The notes under the pieces are model-generated. The model did not search any database, had not been told where the DNA came from, and saw nothing but the letters and a program-made list of their open reading frames with translations. From NCBI GenBank assembly GCA_963678705.1, contig CAVMBN010000181.1, forward strand, positions 186,001 to 250,000: a stretch of 64,000 nt of DNA, written 5' to 3'. Numbering within the stretch: the first letter of the stretch is position 1; every line of letters starts with the position of its first letter. This document shows, piece by piece, positions 48,135 to 59,159 of this stretch. Origin of the DNA: Panorpa germanica. Its lineage: Eukaryota; Arthropoda; Insecta; Mecoptera; Panorpidae. The position numbers and the translations under genes were made by a program.

Positions 48135-48867
48135 TGTGCCTTTGATAATGTATGGTGGCCAAGTGACCTTCAAAGAATTAGGCCGGCAAAAACCTCTAGG
48201 TACGTCTACTGCGCTATGGAGAACTATTTTCAGTGTCGAACATTAATTTTACAAACCGATTACCATTCCATGAAAAGGCAACTATCTAAAGGTTGTCCTT
48301 AGCGATCCGTAATGGGGCCGGAGTTCACCTTGCGCGTGTCACAAGGACGGAATGGAGCTTAAACTCGGCAACTATGCCGACACTATACAAGGGAGCATTT
48401 ATGCCAATGGTTGTGTATTGTGCTTCGGCATGGTACCACAAAATCAATCTTCTGGATCCTCCATGCAAAAAACTATGTTATTGACGATGACGCGTTGTTG
48501 CAGAACTGTATCTACAGAAGTGGTGCAGGTGATATCGGGTACAATTCTTTTAGATTTAAAAATCACTTATGCACTTACTTAAGTACAAATTACGCTAGAA
48601 CTAAAAAAATTAAATTTTGATGATTTAAAGTTAATGCGACAAATTTCGAGGATTTAAAGTTAATGCAGCTGTAGGATAAAATTTTGGAGACGATACCAAA
48701 TGTATTGCCAATGAGATGAATGCATATATGCATAAGCTCTGGCAAGACAGATATGACTTAATAGAAAAAGGAAGACCTACGTATTGGTTTACAAGGACGT
48801 TAGTATTGCTTTGCAACACAAGTGGTCCCTAATTACTATGTGTGTAATCGGCTCCTGCTACTTTAGG
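48135..48867 (+). pseudogene. U25: R1-clade RT fragment, short unit, type A
   Basis: Partner of U19 at 8,895 bp. The encoded tail at 48352-48582 is nearly the same as at 39457-39687. Confidence 0.87.
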
Positions 48868-49510
48868 TGAAAAATGTGATTAAAAGTGAGAAATTAATTA
48901 CGAAAAAAAATTAAATAAATTATATGAATACTTTTTCTAACGAAAAGTATTAAAGTTTGTTTTAAATTTGTGTTAATTTACCCTAAACAAAGTGTTTTTA
49001 CAAAAGTTTGACAGTTGGAAACCAGTGTTAAAAACGAATTTTTCATTACGCGTAAACGCGGTCTTATAAACATAACCTCAAAATTGTAACCTTGTTGTTT
49101 GATATAAGACATTATTAAGTGCGATAGACAAAAAAGTGATAATAATTAGGTTAGTGTTAGTGCTAAAACATCAAGTAGTTAAGAAATTCAAGAAATCTGT
49201 AGAGCTATATAAGAAAGACCTCATATAAACACTACAAATATACGGAAGACAAAAGGTTGCCGCCCACTATTAAGTAAGTAGATTAACATTAACTATAAAT
49301 AATATTAAAACATAAGAATGAGTTTATATAAATGCGTGTTTTAAATAATAATGAGAGTGTATTAATTGTTATAAGTGATTAAGTGAACAATAAATGCGGT
49401 TTTCTTGGAAATAGTGATTGATCGTTCATGAACATTCAATGGTAACAAACAAATAGTAAGTAAGTAGGCTTAAGTACAAGTATATACATGAGATATTTAT
49501 AGAAATTCAG

Positions 49511-50243
49511 TGTGCCTTTGATAATATCTGGTAGACAAGTGACCTTCAAAGAATTAGGCCGGCAAAAACCTCTAGCTACGTTTACTGCGCTATGGAGAAC
49601 TATTTTCATTGTCGAACATTAATTTTACAAACCGATTACCGTTCCATGAAAAGGCAACTATCTAAAGGTTGACCTCAGCGATCCGTAATGGGGTCTAAGC
49701 TCACCTTGCGCGTGTCACATGGACGGAATGAAGCTTAAACTCGGCAACTATGCCGACACTATACAAGGGGGCATTTATGCCAATGGTTGTGTATTGTGCT
49801 TCGGCATGGTACCACAGGATCAATCTTCCGAATCCTTCATGCAAAGAACTATGTTATTGATGATGACGCGTTGTTGCAGAACTGTATCTACAGAAGTGGT
49901 GCAGGTGATATCGAGGACAATTTCTTTAGATTTAAAAATCACTCATGCACTCACTCAAGTACAAATTACGCTAGAACTGAAAAAATCAAATTTTGATAAT
50001 TTAAAGTTAATGCGACAAATTTCGAGGTTTTAAAGTTAATGCGGCTGTAGGATAATAGTCTAGAGACGAAACCAAATGTATTGCCAAAGAGATGAATGCA
50101 TATATGCATAAGCTCTGGCAAGACAGATGGGACTTATTAGAAAAAGGAAGACCTACGTATTGGTTTACAAGGACGTTAATATTGCTTTGCAACACAAGTG
50201 GTCCCTATCTACTATGTGTGTGATGGGCTCCTGCTACTTTAGG
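49511..50243 (+). pseudogene. U26: R1-clade RT fragment, short unit, type B
   Basis: Partner of U20 at 8,895 bp, with the same stop at GGTTGACCTC and the same MMTRCC variant. Confidence 0.87.
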
Positions 50244-50885
50244 TGAAAAAAGTGATTAAAAGTGAGAAATTAAATACGCAAAAATATTAAATAAATTATA
50301 TGAATACTTTTTCTAACGAAAAGTATTAAAGTTTGTTTTAAATTTGTGTTAATTTACCCTAAACAAAGTGTTTTTACAAAAGTTTGACAGTTAGAAACCA
50401 GTGTTAAAAACGAATTTTTCATTTCGCGTAAACGCGGTCTTATAAACATAACCTCAAAATTGTAACCTTGTTGTTTGATATAAGACATTATAAGGTGCGA
50501 TAGATAAAAAAGTGATAATAATTAGGTTAGTGTTAGTGCTAAAACATCAAGTGGTTAGGAAATTCAAGAAATCTGTAGAGCTATAAAAGGAAGATCTTAT
50601 ATAAATACTACAAATATACGGAAGACAAAAGGTTGTCGCCAACTATCATGTAAGTCGATTACCATTAACCATAAATAATAATAAACATAAGAATAAGTTT
50701 ATATAAATGCGTGTTTCAAATAATAAAGAGAGTGTATTAATTGTTATAAGTGATTATGTAAACAATATATGCGGTTTTCTTGGAAATAGTGATTGATCGT
50801 TCATGAACAATCAATGGTAACAAACAAATGGTGAGTAAGTAAGCTTAAGTACAAGTATGTACATGAGATATTTATAGAAATTCAG

Positions 50886-51618
50886 TGTGCCTTTAATAAT
50901 GTCTGGTGCCCAAGTGACCTTCAAAGAATTAGGCCGGCAGAAACCTCTAGGTACGTCTACTGTGCTGTGGAGAACTATTTTTATTGTCAAACATTAATTT
51001 TACAATCCGATTACCGTTTTATAAAAAGGCAACTATCTAAAGGTTGTCCTCAGCGATCCGTAATGGGGTCTAAGCTCACCTTGCGCGTGTCACAAGGACA
51101 GAATGGAGCTTAAACTCAGCAACTATGCTGACACTTTACAAGGGGGCACTTATGCTACTGGTTGTGTATTGTGCTTTGGCATGGTACCACAGGATCAATC
51201 TTCCGAATCCTTCATGCAAAGAACTATGTTATTGACGATGACGCGTTGTTGCAGAACTGTATCTACAGAAGTGGTGGAGGTGATATTGGGGACAATTCCT
51301 TTAGATTTAAAAATCACTCTTGCAGTCACTCAAGTACAAATTATGCTAGAACTGAAAAAAACAAATTTTGATGATTTAAAGTTAATGCGACAAATTTCGA
51401 GGTTTTACAGTTATTGCGGCTGTAGGATAAAGGTCAAGAGACGATACCAAATGTATTGCCAAAGAGATAAATGCATATATGCATAAGCTCTGGCAGGACA
51501 GATGGGACTTATTAGAAAAAGGAAGACCTACGTATTGGTTTACAAGGACGTTAATATTGCTTTGCAACACAAGTGGTCCCTATCTACTATGTGTGTGATG
51601 GGCTCCTTCTACTTTAGG
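50886..51618 (+). pseudogene. U27: R1-clade RT fragment, short unit, type C
   Basis: Partner of U21 at 8,895 bp, including the extended 127-codon tail frame (51103-51486). Confidence 0.87.
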
Positions 51619-52213
51619 TGAAAAAAGTGATTAAAAGTGAAAAATTAAATACGCAAACAAAATAAATAAATTATATGAATACTTTTTCTAATGAAAAACA
51701 ATAAAGTTTGTTTTAAATTTGTGTTAATTTACCCTAAACAAAGTGTTTTTACAAAAGTTTGACAGTTGGAAACCAGTGTTAAAAACGAATATTTCGTTGT
51801 TTGATATAAGACATTAATAAGTGCGATAGACAAAAAAAGTGATAATAATTAGGTTAGTGTTAGTGCTAAAACATCAAGTGTTTAAGAAATTTAAGAAATC
51901 TGTAGAGCTATATAAGGAAGACCTCATATAAACACTACAAATATACAAAAGACAAAAGGTTGCCGTTCACTATCAAGTAAGTCGATTAACATTAACTATA
52001 AATAATATTAAAACATAAGAATAAGTTTATATAAATGCGTATTTCAAATAATAAAGAGAGTGTATTAATTGTTATAAGTGATTATGTGAACAATATATGC
52101 GGTTTTCTTGGAAATAGTGATTTATCGTTTATGAACAATCAATGGTAACAAACAAATGGTAAGTAAGTAGGCTTAAGAACAAGTAAGTACATGAAATATT
52201 TATAGAAATTCAG

Positions 52214-53157
52214 TGTGCCTTTGATAATGTCTGGTGGCCAAGTGACCTTCAAAGAATTAGGCCGGCAAAAACCTCTAGGTACGTCTACTGCGCTATGGAG
52301 AACTATTTTCATTGTCGAACATTAATTTTACAAAATGATTACCGTTCCATTAAAAGGCAACTATCTAAAGGTTGTCCTCAGCGATTCGTAATAAGGCCTG
52401 AGCTCTGGAACATGGTATTCGACGAGAACTGTGTTTTTCACTCAAAGGGTTGTGTAAACGTATGTTTTGCAGACGAGAATGTGATCCTTATAGGTGCAAA
52501 TAGTAGAGAACAACTAGAAAGCCGTTCTCAACCTGCTATAGATGAAATCTGTAGTTTCCTGAAGCTACAAAGCTACGAATCATATACGGTAACAACGAAT
52601 GATAAACTTGTAACACACCTTGCGCGTGTCACAAGGACGGAATGGAGCTTAAACTCGGCAACTATGCCCACATTTTACAAGGGGGCATTTATGCCTATAG
52701 TTGTGTATAGTGCTTCGGCATGGTACCACAGGATCAATTTTCCAGATCCTCCATGCAAAGAACAATGTTATTGACGATGATGCGTTGTTGCAGAACTGTA
52801 TCTACAGAAGTAGTGCAGGTGATATCGGGGACAATTTCTTTAGATTTAAAAATCACTAATGCACTCACTCTAGTACAAACTGCGCTAGAACTAAAAAAAT
52901 CAAATTTTGATGATTTAAAGTTAATGCAACAAATTTCGAGGATTTAAAGTTGATGCGGCTGTAGGATAAAAGTCTGGATACGATACCAAATGTATTGCAA
53001 AAGAGATTAATGCATATATGCATAAGCTCTGGCAAGACAGATGGGACTTAATAGAAAAAGGAAGACCTACGTATTAGTTTACAAGGACGTTAATATTGTT
53101 TTGCAACACAAGTGGTCCCTATTTACTATGTGTGTGATCGGCTCCTGCTACTTTAGG
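52214..53157 (+). pseudogene. U28: R1-clade RT fragment, long unit, type D
   Basis: A 159-codon open stretch (52295-52774) with CFADENVILIGANSRE, so the second catalytic Asp is Glu. It sits 8,895 bp after U22. Confidence 0.87.
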
Positions 53158-53788
53158 TGAAAAAAGTGATCAAAATTAAAAAATTATTTTCGGAAAAAAA
53201 ATAAATAAATTATATGAATGCTTTTTCTAACGAAAAGTTTTTAAGTTTGTTTTAAATTTGTGTTAATTTACCCTAAACAAAGTGTTTTTACAAAAGTTTG
53301 ACAGTTGGAAACCAGTGGTAAAAACGAATTTTTCATTACGCGTACACGCGGCCTTATAAACATAACCTCAAAATTGTAACTTTTATGTTTGATATAAGAC
53401 AATAATAAGTGCGATAGACAAAAAAAGTGATAATAATTAGGTTAGTGTTAGTGCTAAAACATCAAGTGGTAAAGAAATTCAAGAAATCTGTAGAGCTATA
53501 TAAGGAAGACCTCATATAAACACTACAAATATGAAGACAAAAGATTGCCGCCCACTATCAAGTAAGTCGATTAAAATTAACTATAAAGAATTAGTTTTTA
53601 TAAATGCGTGTTTCAAATAATAAAGAGAGTGTATTAATTGTTATAAGTGATTATGATTAAGTTAACAATATATGCAGTTTTCTTGAAAATAGTGATTGAT
53701 CGTTCATGAATAATCAATGGTAACAAACAAATGGTAAGAAAGTAGGCATAAGAATAAGTATGTACATGAGATATTTATAGAAATTCAG

Positions 53789-54729
53789 TGTGCCTTTGAT
53801 ACTGTCTGGTGGCCAAGTGACCTTTAAAGAATAAGGCCGGCAAAAACTTCTAGGTACGTCTACTGCGCTATAGAGAACTATTTTCATTGTCGAACATTAA
53901 TTTTACAAACCGATTACCGTTCCATGACAAGGCAACTATCTAAACGTTGTCCTAAGCGATTTGTATTAAGGCCTGACCTGTGAAACATAGTATTCGACAA
54001 GAACTGTGTTTCTAACTCGAAAGGTTGAGTAAACGTATGTTTGCCGACGATAATGTGATCCTTATCGGTGCAAATAGTAGAGAACTTTTTAAAAACGTTC
54101 TCGACCTGCTATAGATAAAATCTGTAGTTTCTTAAAGCTACAAAACTACGAAACAAATACGGTAACAACGAATGATAAACTTGTAACACACCTTGCGCGT
54201 GTCACAAGGACGGAATGGAGCTTAAACTCGGCAACTATGCCGACACTATACAAGAAGGAATTTATGCCAATGGTTGTGTATTGTGCTTCGGCATGGTACC
54301 ACAAAATCAATCTTCCGGATCCTTCATGCAAAAAACTACGTTATTGACGATGACGCGTTGTTGCAGAACTGTATCTACAGAAGTGGTGCAGGTGATATCG
54401 GGTACAATTCTTTTAGATTTAAAAATTACTTATGCACTTACTTAAGTACAAATTACGCTAGAACTAAAAAAATCAAATTTGATGATTTAAAGTTAATGCG
54501 ACAAATTTCGAGGATTTAAAGTTAATGCGGCTGTAGGATAAAATTCTGGAGACGATACCAAATGTATTGCCAATGAGATGAATGCATATATGCATCAGCT
54601 CTGGCAAGACAGATATGACTTAATAGAAAAAGGAAGACCTACGTATTGGTTTACAAGGACGTTAATATTGCTTTGCTACACAAGTGGTCCCTATTTACTA
54701 TGAGTGTGATCGGCTACTGCTACTTTAGG
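53789..54729 (+). pseudogene. U29: R1-clade RT fragment, long unit, type F
   Basis: Type F with the one-base loss before GCCGACGAT and a private AACTTTTTAAAAACG change. It is the last complete unit before the virus-like segment. Its spacer (54730-55219) is normal up to AATAAAGAGAGT. Confidence 0.86.
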
Positions 54730-55351
54730 TGAAAAAAGTGATTAAAAGTGAGAAATTAATTACGGAAAAAAATTAAATAAATTTGATGAATACTTTTTCT
54801 AACGAAAAGTATTTAAGTTTGTTTTAAATTTGTGTTAATTTACACTAAACAAATTGTTTTTACAAAAGTTTGACAGTTGGAAACCAGTGTTAAAAACGAA
54901 TTTTTCATTACGCGTAAACGCGGTCTTATAAACATAACCTCAAAATTGTAACTTTGTTGTTTGATATAAGACATTATTAAGTGCGATGGACAAAAAAGTG
55001 ATAATAATTAGGTTATTGTTAGTGCTAAAACATAAAGTGGTTAAGAAATTTAAGAAATCTGTAGAGCTATATAAGGAAGACCTTATATAAATACTTAAAA
55101 TATACGGAAGACCAAAGCTTGCCGCTTACTATCTTGTAAGTCGATTAACCTTAACCATAAATAATATAAAAACATAAGAATTAGTTTATATAAATGCGTG
55201 TTTCAAATAATAAAGAGAGTATATTATATAGAGTAGAGAACCAGAGCAATACCATAAAAAGTGATAATAACTTTGAAAAGTAATGCATTTAAGGTTGGGT
55301 TTTGAAATAAGTTTTAATTTTAATAAATATAGTATAGGGAGGGGATTAGAG

Positions 55352-55387
55352 TATATAAGCTGTAGATATTTTATATTTTCTTCAGTT
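55352..55387 (+). promoter_or_regulatory. Core promoter: TATA box and arthropod initiator
   Basis: TATATAAG at 55352-55359 and TCAGTT at 55382-55387. The A of the initiator (55384) lies 32 bases after the first T of the TATA box, the spacing expected for arthropod RNA polymerase II promoters. The leader to the ATG at 55431 would be 47 nt. Confidence 0.72.
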
Positions 55388-55430
55388 ACAAATAAATATT
55401 TTAACAAGTTTAACTAAACATTTTATAATA

Positions 55431-56255
55431 ATGGCTTATCGTTACAAACCATATCTAATGTGTAATAAAAATAAAAACTTAAGTTTTGATAGTGATGAAT
55501 CCGATTCTAAAATAATATATGATGATTCTATATATTTATTAAAATCATTATATTATTTAAATAACAGTAAATCAAAACAAGCATTAGTTGGAATTAAAGT
55601 AAATAATTTATGTGAAGCCATTTTGAAAATAGAAAAGGTTAATGGAAATGGCGTTATTATATCAGAGCAGGATTGGAATACCCTGTTAAATAATAAAAAC
55701 AACATTTCCAATTATTTTGAAGGAAGTGAATTTTTAGATCAGCCTCACATAACCTTATCAAATTACACAATACATTTTCAAACTTTCTATGAAAAGCCAA
55801 CTATGGTTCTTGAAGAAAATATACAATGTCAACAGCAAGATTTGAATGAACAAAAACTTAAATCATCTTCTGTTTATTTACAGAAAGAATCTTGGGACAA
55901 CTTGCTTCATATATCTCATTGTATAACAGTGACATTAAAAAATTTTAATTTGTGTTCTAAATTAGTGGATAAATCTTTATATCAAGTTTAAAATAATTTG
56001 TTTAATGTGTTAAAGGATACTCAAAGTATAAATTATAAAAATCACAATATTAATTTTTATGAGTGTTTTATTAAAAATAATATAAATAACCATATTGATA
56101 TAAAGAATAATTTTAGCTATATATCATCAAAAATAAACTTGGAACTGTTGGAACAAGAAATAAAAATTTTGTGCATAGACTTTTTTAAAATTAAATTATA
56201 CAATAACGCTCAAGAATATATATATAACTTATCAAAAAATGGAATCGATTTTTGA
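55431..56255 (+). pseudogene. Virus-like gene 1, unknown family (one internal stop)
   Basis: A frame of about 274 codons from ATG 55431, broken once by TAA at 55989-55991 and otherwise open to 56255. The family was not recognised. The N-terminus is polar with a DSDESDSK acidic run. Two similar short motifs stand out: VIISEQDWNTLL (about residue 75) and VYLQKESWDNLL (about residue 150), spaced about 75 residues apart. Such h-x-W-x-x-L motifs recall the PC4-type single-stranded-DNA-binding fold, but this is only a hint. The remainder is lysine- and asparagine-rich. It follows the core promoter directly, and its end overlaps gene 2 by 17 bases in another frame. Whether the stop is a true lesion or the natural end, with a second frame after it, cannot be settled here. 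Confidence 0.65.
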
Positions 56256-56718
56256 TTTGGAAGATTTATTATTTGTAGAAAATATTCATATTGATGATAG
56301 CGAGCTATTAAATTTAGATATTGACCCTTCGCTTTTTGACGAAGATTTTTTATTAACTGAATCAATAAATGCAGATATTGAGATACAGAATATATTAGAA
56401 ATGTTAACTTCTTTAAACAATGAGGGGGATTTTAAAAATTTTGAACTTATTAACACAAATTTGACTTCTACTAAATTAACAGCAGTTCCATTTTTATTTA
56501 ATGAAGTACCTATATTATTAAGGGAAGATATGTATTCAATCAAAATAGGATTAAATTGTACTAATCAGTTTGAACCAGAAATTTATATTTACAATAAATA
56601 CAATTTTGGGCTAAAATTCAGTTTAGGTGATTATTTTGAACTTATAGAGCACATACAGCAATTGATTAATATGTTTAATGGACAATTGTTTATATCATCC
56701 AATGTTTTAATAGGATAA
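56239..56718 (+). CDS. Virus-like gene 2, unknown; acidic N-terminal region
   Basis: 159 codons, intact. The family was not recognised. The first 60 residues are rich in Asp, Glu, Leu, Ile and Phe, alternating acidic and bulky hydrophobic residues (FDLEDLLF, DDSELLNLDIDPSLFDEDF), the pattern of acidic activation domains. The rest is mixed, with LREDMYSIKIGLNC and a hydrophobic C-terminus. It starts inside the end of gene 1, so both probably share a transcript. Reading continues past the TAA in the same frame for about 50 codons (to 56868) with coding-like composition, so the present stop may have shortened the protein. A regulatory role is inference only. Confidence 0.6.
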   Translation: MESIFDLEDLLFVENIHIDDSELLNLDIDPSLFDEDFLLTESINADIEIQNILEMLTSLNNEGDFKNFELINTNLTSTKLTAVPFLFNEVPILLREDMYSIKIGLNCTNQFEPEIYIYNKYNFGLKFSLGDYFELIEHIQQLINMFNGQLFISSNVLIG

Positions 56719-56726
56719 AATTTTAA

Positions 56727-56732
56727 AATAAA
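56727..56732 (+). terminator. Polyadenylation signal AATAAA
   Basis: AATAAA 9 bases after the stop of virus-like gene 2, in an AT-rich context. AATAAA is frequent by chance in such DNA. Confidence 0.4.
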
Positions 56733-56940
56733 TATATTTAATCCAAATAGTATTTCAATTACATCAAATTGTAAAACTTATACATCCGTGTTTTTAAATA
56801 TTTATGATTTAATACATATCATGTCTTTAAATTATTATATTACCTTTAGTATTACTCATTTTTCTTGAATGCAGATTAACTTATTAAATACATATAACCT
56901 ATTTTTAAATAATATCGTAATATATTTAAGAAATAAAAAT
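56733..56940. other. Junction between the two halves of the virus-like segment
   Basis: Holds the possible readthrough tail of gene 2 (to 56868) and the point, near 56940, where polymerase similarity ends after the YRGHTN text. No other signal is seen. It is the likely site of the central deletion. Confidence 0.55.
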
Positions 56941-58698
56941 ATTGGTGTGTCCTCTATAATTTCCTGTAAAATGACAATGATCTCGAACACGGTCTTGTTG
57001 CAACGGTTTTTCACATATATGACAATTTATTGCATTTAAATATTCCATCTTTTGTTGAGCCGTCAATGTTTTCATTAGTAATACATTTTTTATTATATCC
57101 TCAACATTATAAGCAATTTTTTTTAATTTATTTACAAACCACTGAACGCAATCTTCACGACGATAACTATTATAATAAGATTAAGAGTCATCATATGAAT
57201 ATTTTACATAATATCCAACGCTATGTGCAATATGTGTTTGATATACCCCCTTGGTTTCAATATTTGTCACATTACTATCCAATATACTTTCAAAGTCTGC
57301 ATAAATAACACATGCATTTCTAATTTTTCTCTTAAAGTTTTTAAACTCAAGTATATTAGAATTTTCAACTGGCATTATCGGTTTAACTGGTCTCAGTCCT
57401 AATCCAACACAGTCTTGTAAATGTTCCTTAAACTTGCACTCATATTTAAAGAAATGTAAACATCAATCACATATAAATTTCTTACAATTTGTTTTTGAAA
57501 GTTGATTACTAACAAGTCTTGATAAATTCTTCATCCAACAAAAATGAAATTTTATTTTATTGTCACATTCCTCATTATTACTTTCAACAACATCTTCTTC
57601 ATCCTCTTCTTCTTCTTCTTCTTCTTCATCTTCTACTTCATAATTACTTTGAATCATTAATAAATGTATATGTTTACTTCCATATATTTTACTTACATAT
57701 ACAGGAATAGTTACAAATGTTTTCTTGCTCTTTTTTAAAATATACACATTTATTGTTATATTATTTAGTTTTTCAAATTTTGAAACTTGTGATAACGTCA
57801 TTGGAAATTTAATACCATTTAAATTAAGACAATTTACATATCTCTTATAAGACGATACTTTTTCAGCATTATATTTTGCTGGATAAAGCGCTGATAATAC
57901 TGCCCATACAAAACATTTATCATCTTCATTCTGAACATTTATTACAGCCTTTTTTCGTTTTATTTCAACTGGTAAGTCAATAAATGATGAACCATAAAAT
58001 GGAACAAATTGATTTATATTTACTATCATATTCACTATTTTATATAGAGCCCATCCACTTTGATTTTCTTGAAAAGTTTCTAAATCTTTTAATACAATGT
58101 CAATAACATTTTCCTTATACCAATGTTTTAAGTCTGTCTTATGTGAGTCTGATACAAAAATTTTATTATTTTTAGTATTAAAATATTTGTATTCAAATAT
58201 ATGTTCCTCTTCTTTAGCTGATGGTAAAACAAATTCACCTCAAAATATTACGTTAACTTTTAAAGCACTATATTTTTTCAAAGCATTTTTAATTCTAGAT
58301 GCAAACATATAAAATGCATCATTTAAAAATTGTAATGGATCAATATGACTTAAATTATTTAACACTCCTGTTCTAACACATCCTTTAAATGATAAATTTA
58401 TTTCCTGCTATTTAATTCGATCACTGCGTCTTGAACTATTTATAGGTCCTCCTCCAACTTTTTGTTTATTTTCTAACAATGTTTGAAAATATTTTAAGAC
58501 ACTTATTTTGCTTTCAATACTTCGCTTATATCCAATTGAATAGGTATTTTTATTATTTTTTAATAACTTATTTAACAACCTTATATTTATTTTATTATAA
58601 TCAGATTACTTTTTCCACTGAATACTTGAATAATTTAAACTATTTAAATGTTCAATAATTGTTCTCATATGCTTAATAATCTTACAACCGTTATCCAT
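56941..58698 (-). pseudogene. Protein-primed type B DNA polymerase, N-terminal part, decayed
   Basis: One frame runs from ATG at 58698 to about 56941 with five nonsense codons (58606, 58408, 58240, 57463 and 57181). In order it shows GGGPINSSRR, the QSGWALYKIVN segment, NVQNEDDKCFVWAVLSALYP (conserved in Polinton/adintovirus polymerases), an acidic linker of about 15 Glu/Asp from a GAA/GAT-type repeat near 57600-57640, HFCWMKNLSRLVSNQLS, a Cys-Cys/His finger start KKFICD, the exonuclease I motif YADFESIL (about 57280-57303, Asp and Glu kept), and a CHIC...RDHCHFTGNYRG zinc segment. The palm motifs that follow in the family are absent, so it cannot polymerise DNA. The family primes replication with a terminal protein. 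Confidence 0.85.
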
Positions 58699-58760
58699 TT
58701 TAAATTATATATTTCAGTTTCAATATCAAAATATAAATAACAATTGCTTTTAAAAGTTCA

Positions 58761-58766
58761 TTTATT
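58761..58766 (-). terminator. Polyadenylation signal AATAAA
   Basis: Read on the minus strand, AATAAA lies 37 bases after the stop of the acidic protein gene (58803) and before the polymerase start (58698). This suggests the two minus-strand genes are separate transcripts. Confidence 0.4.
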
Positions 58767-58802
58767 TATAGAATTTTACATAAAAATGCATTAATCACTA
58801 TG

Positions 58803-59159
58803 TTATACTTTTACAATTTCGTCATTAGAGTCTAACACTTGTACAGTTTCATCGTCCGAGTCTAATATTTCAATAACTTCACTATCTCTCTCTAATAATT
58901 CTATGATTTCCACATCAGAATCTTCTTCCTGTATTTCAATTTCTTCATGACCTATTAATATTTCATCAGCATAACTCTCTATAATTTTCTCGTATGTCTT
59001 CTTTTCTTCATCCGTCATATTCTCTGGATCACAGTCATCTATATCAAAATCGTCAGTTATATCCTGCACATAATATCTATCTTCACTATCAATGCCGACG
59101 CGTATATTCCCCGAATCCAACAACCATGTTACGTCTGAAATATTCTTAAATCCGTTCAT
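58803..59159 (-). CDS. Small acidic protein with three tandem SUMO-interaction-like motifs
   Basis: 118 codons, intact. No known family was recognised. Residues 1-35 (VTWLLDSGNIRVGI) look like a small folded part. Residues 35-80 are strongly acidic. The C-terminal 35 residues repeat a hydrophobic core followed by acid at a spacing of about 10-13: DVEIIELLE, EVIEILDSDDE and TVQVLDSNDE, then EIVKV. Each fits the V/I-x-V/I-V/I plus acidic pattern of SUMO-interacting motifs, which suggests binding to SUMO-modified host proteins; this is inference. It lies 104 bp upstream of the polymerase start on the same strand. Being uninterrupted next to a polymerase with five stops is notable, though short genes escape stops more easily. 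Confidence 0.6.
   Translation of the reverse strand: MNGFKNISDVTWLLDSGNIRVGIDSEDRYYVQDITDDFDIDDCDPENMTDEEKKTYEKIIESYADEILIGHEEIEIQEEDSDVEIIELLERDSEVIEILDSDDETVQVLDSNDEIVKV

Larger units (their letters stand above)
27343..55219 (+). repeat. Tandem array, segment 3 (U11-U29), higher-order repeats
   Basis: Nineteen consecutive units with no insertion. RT-fragment starts give periods of about 1,375-1,380 bp for short units and 1,530-1,640 bp for long units. U13/U17, U14/U18 and U15/U19 are each exactly 5,878 bp apart and nearly identical. U19/U25, U20/U26, U21/U27 and U22/U28 are each exactly 8,895 bp apart. Assigning unit types by shared variants gives the order C D F A, C D F A, B C D D2 F, A B C D F. 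The array ends where the virus-like segment begins, in the spacer after U29. Confidence 0.93.

Noticed and set aside
57519..57710. Plus-strand leucine- and histidine-rich frame
   Set aside because: It is the reverse of the acidic GAA-type repeat in the polymerase linker.
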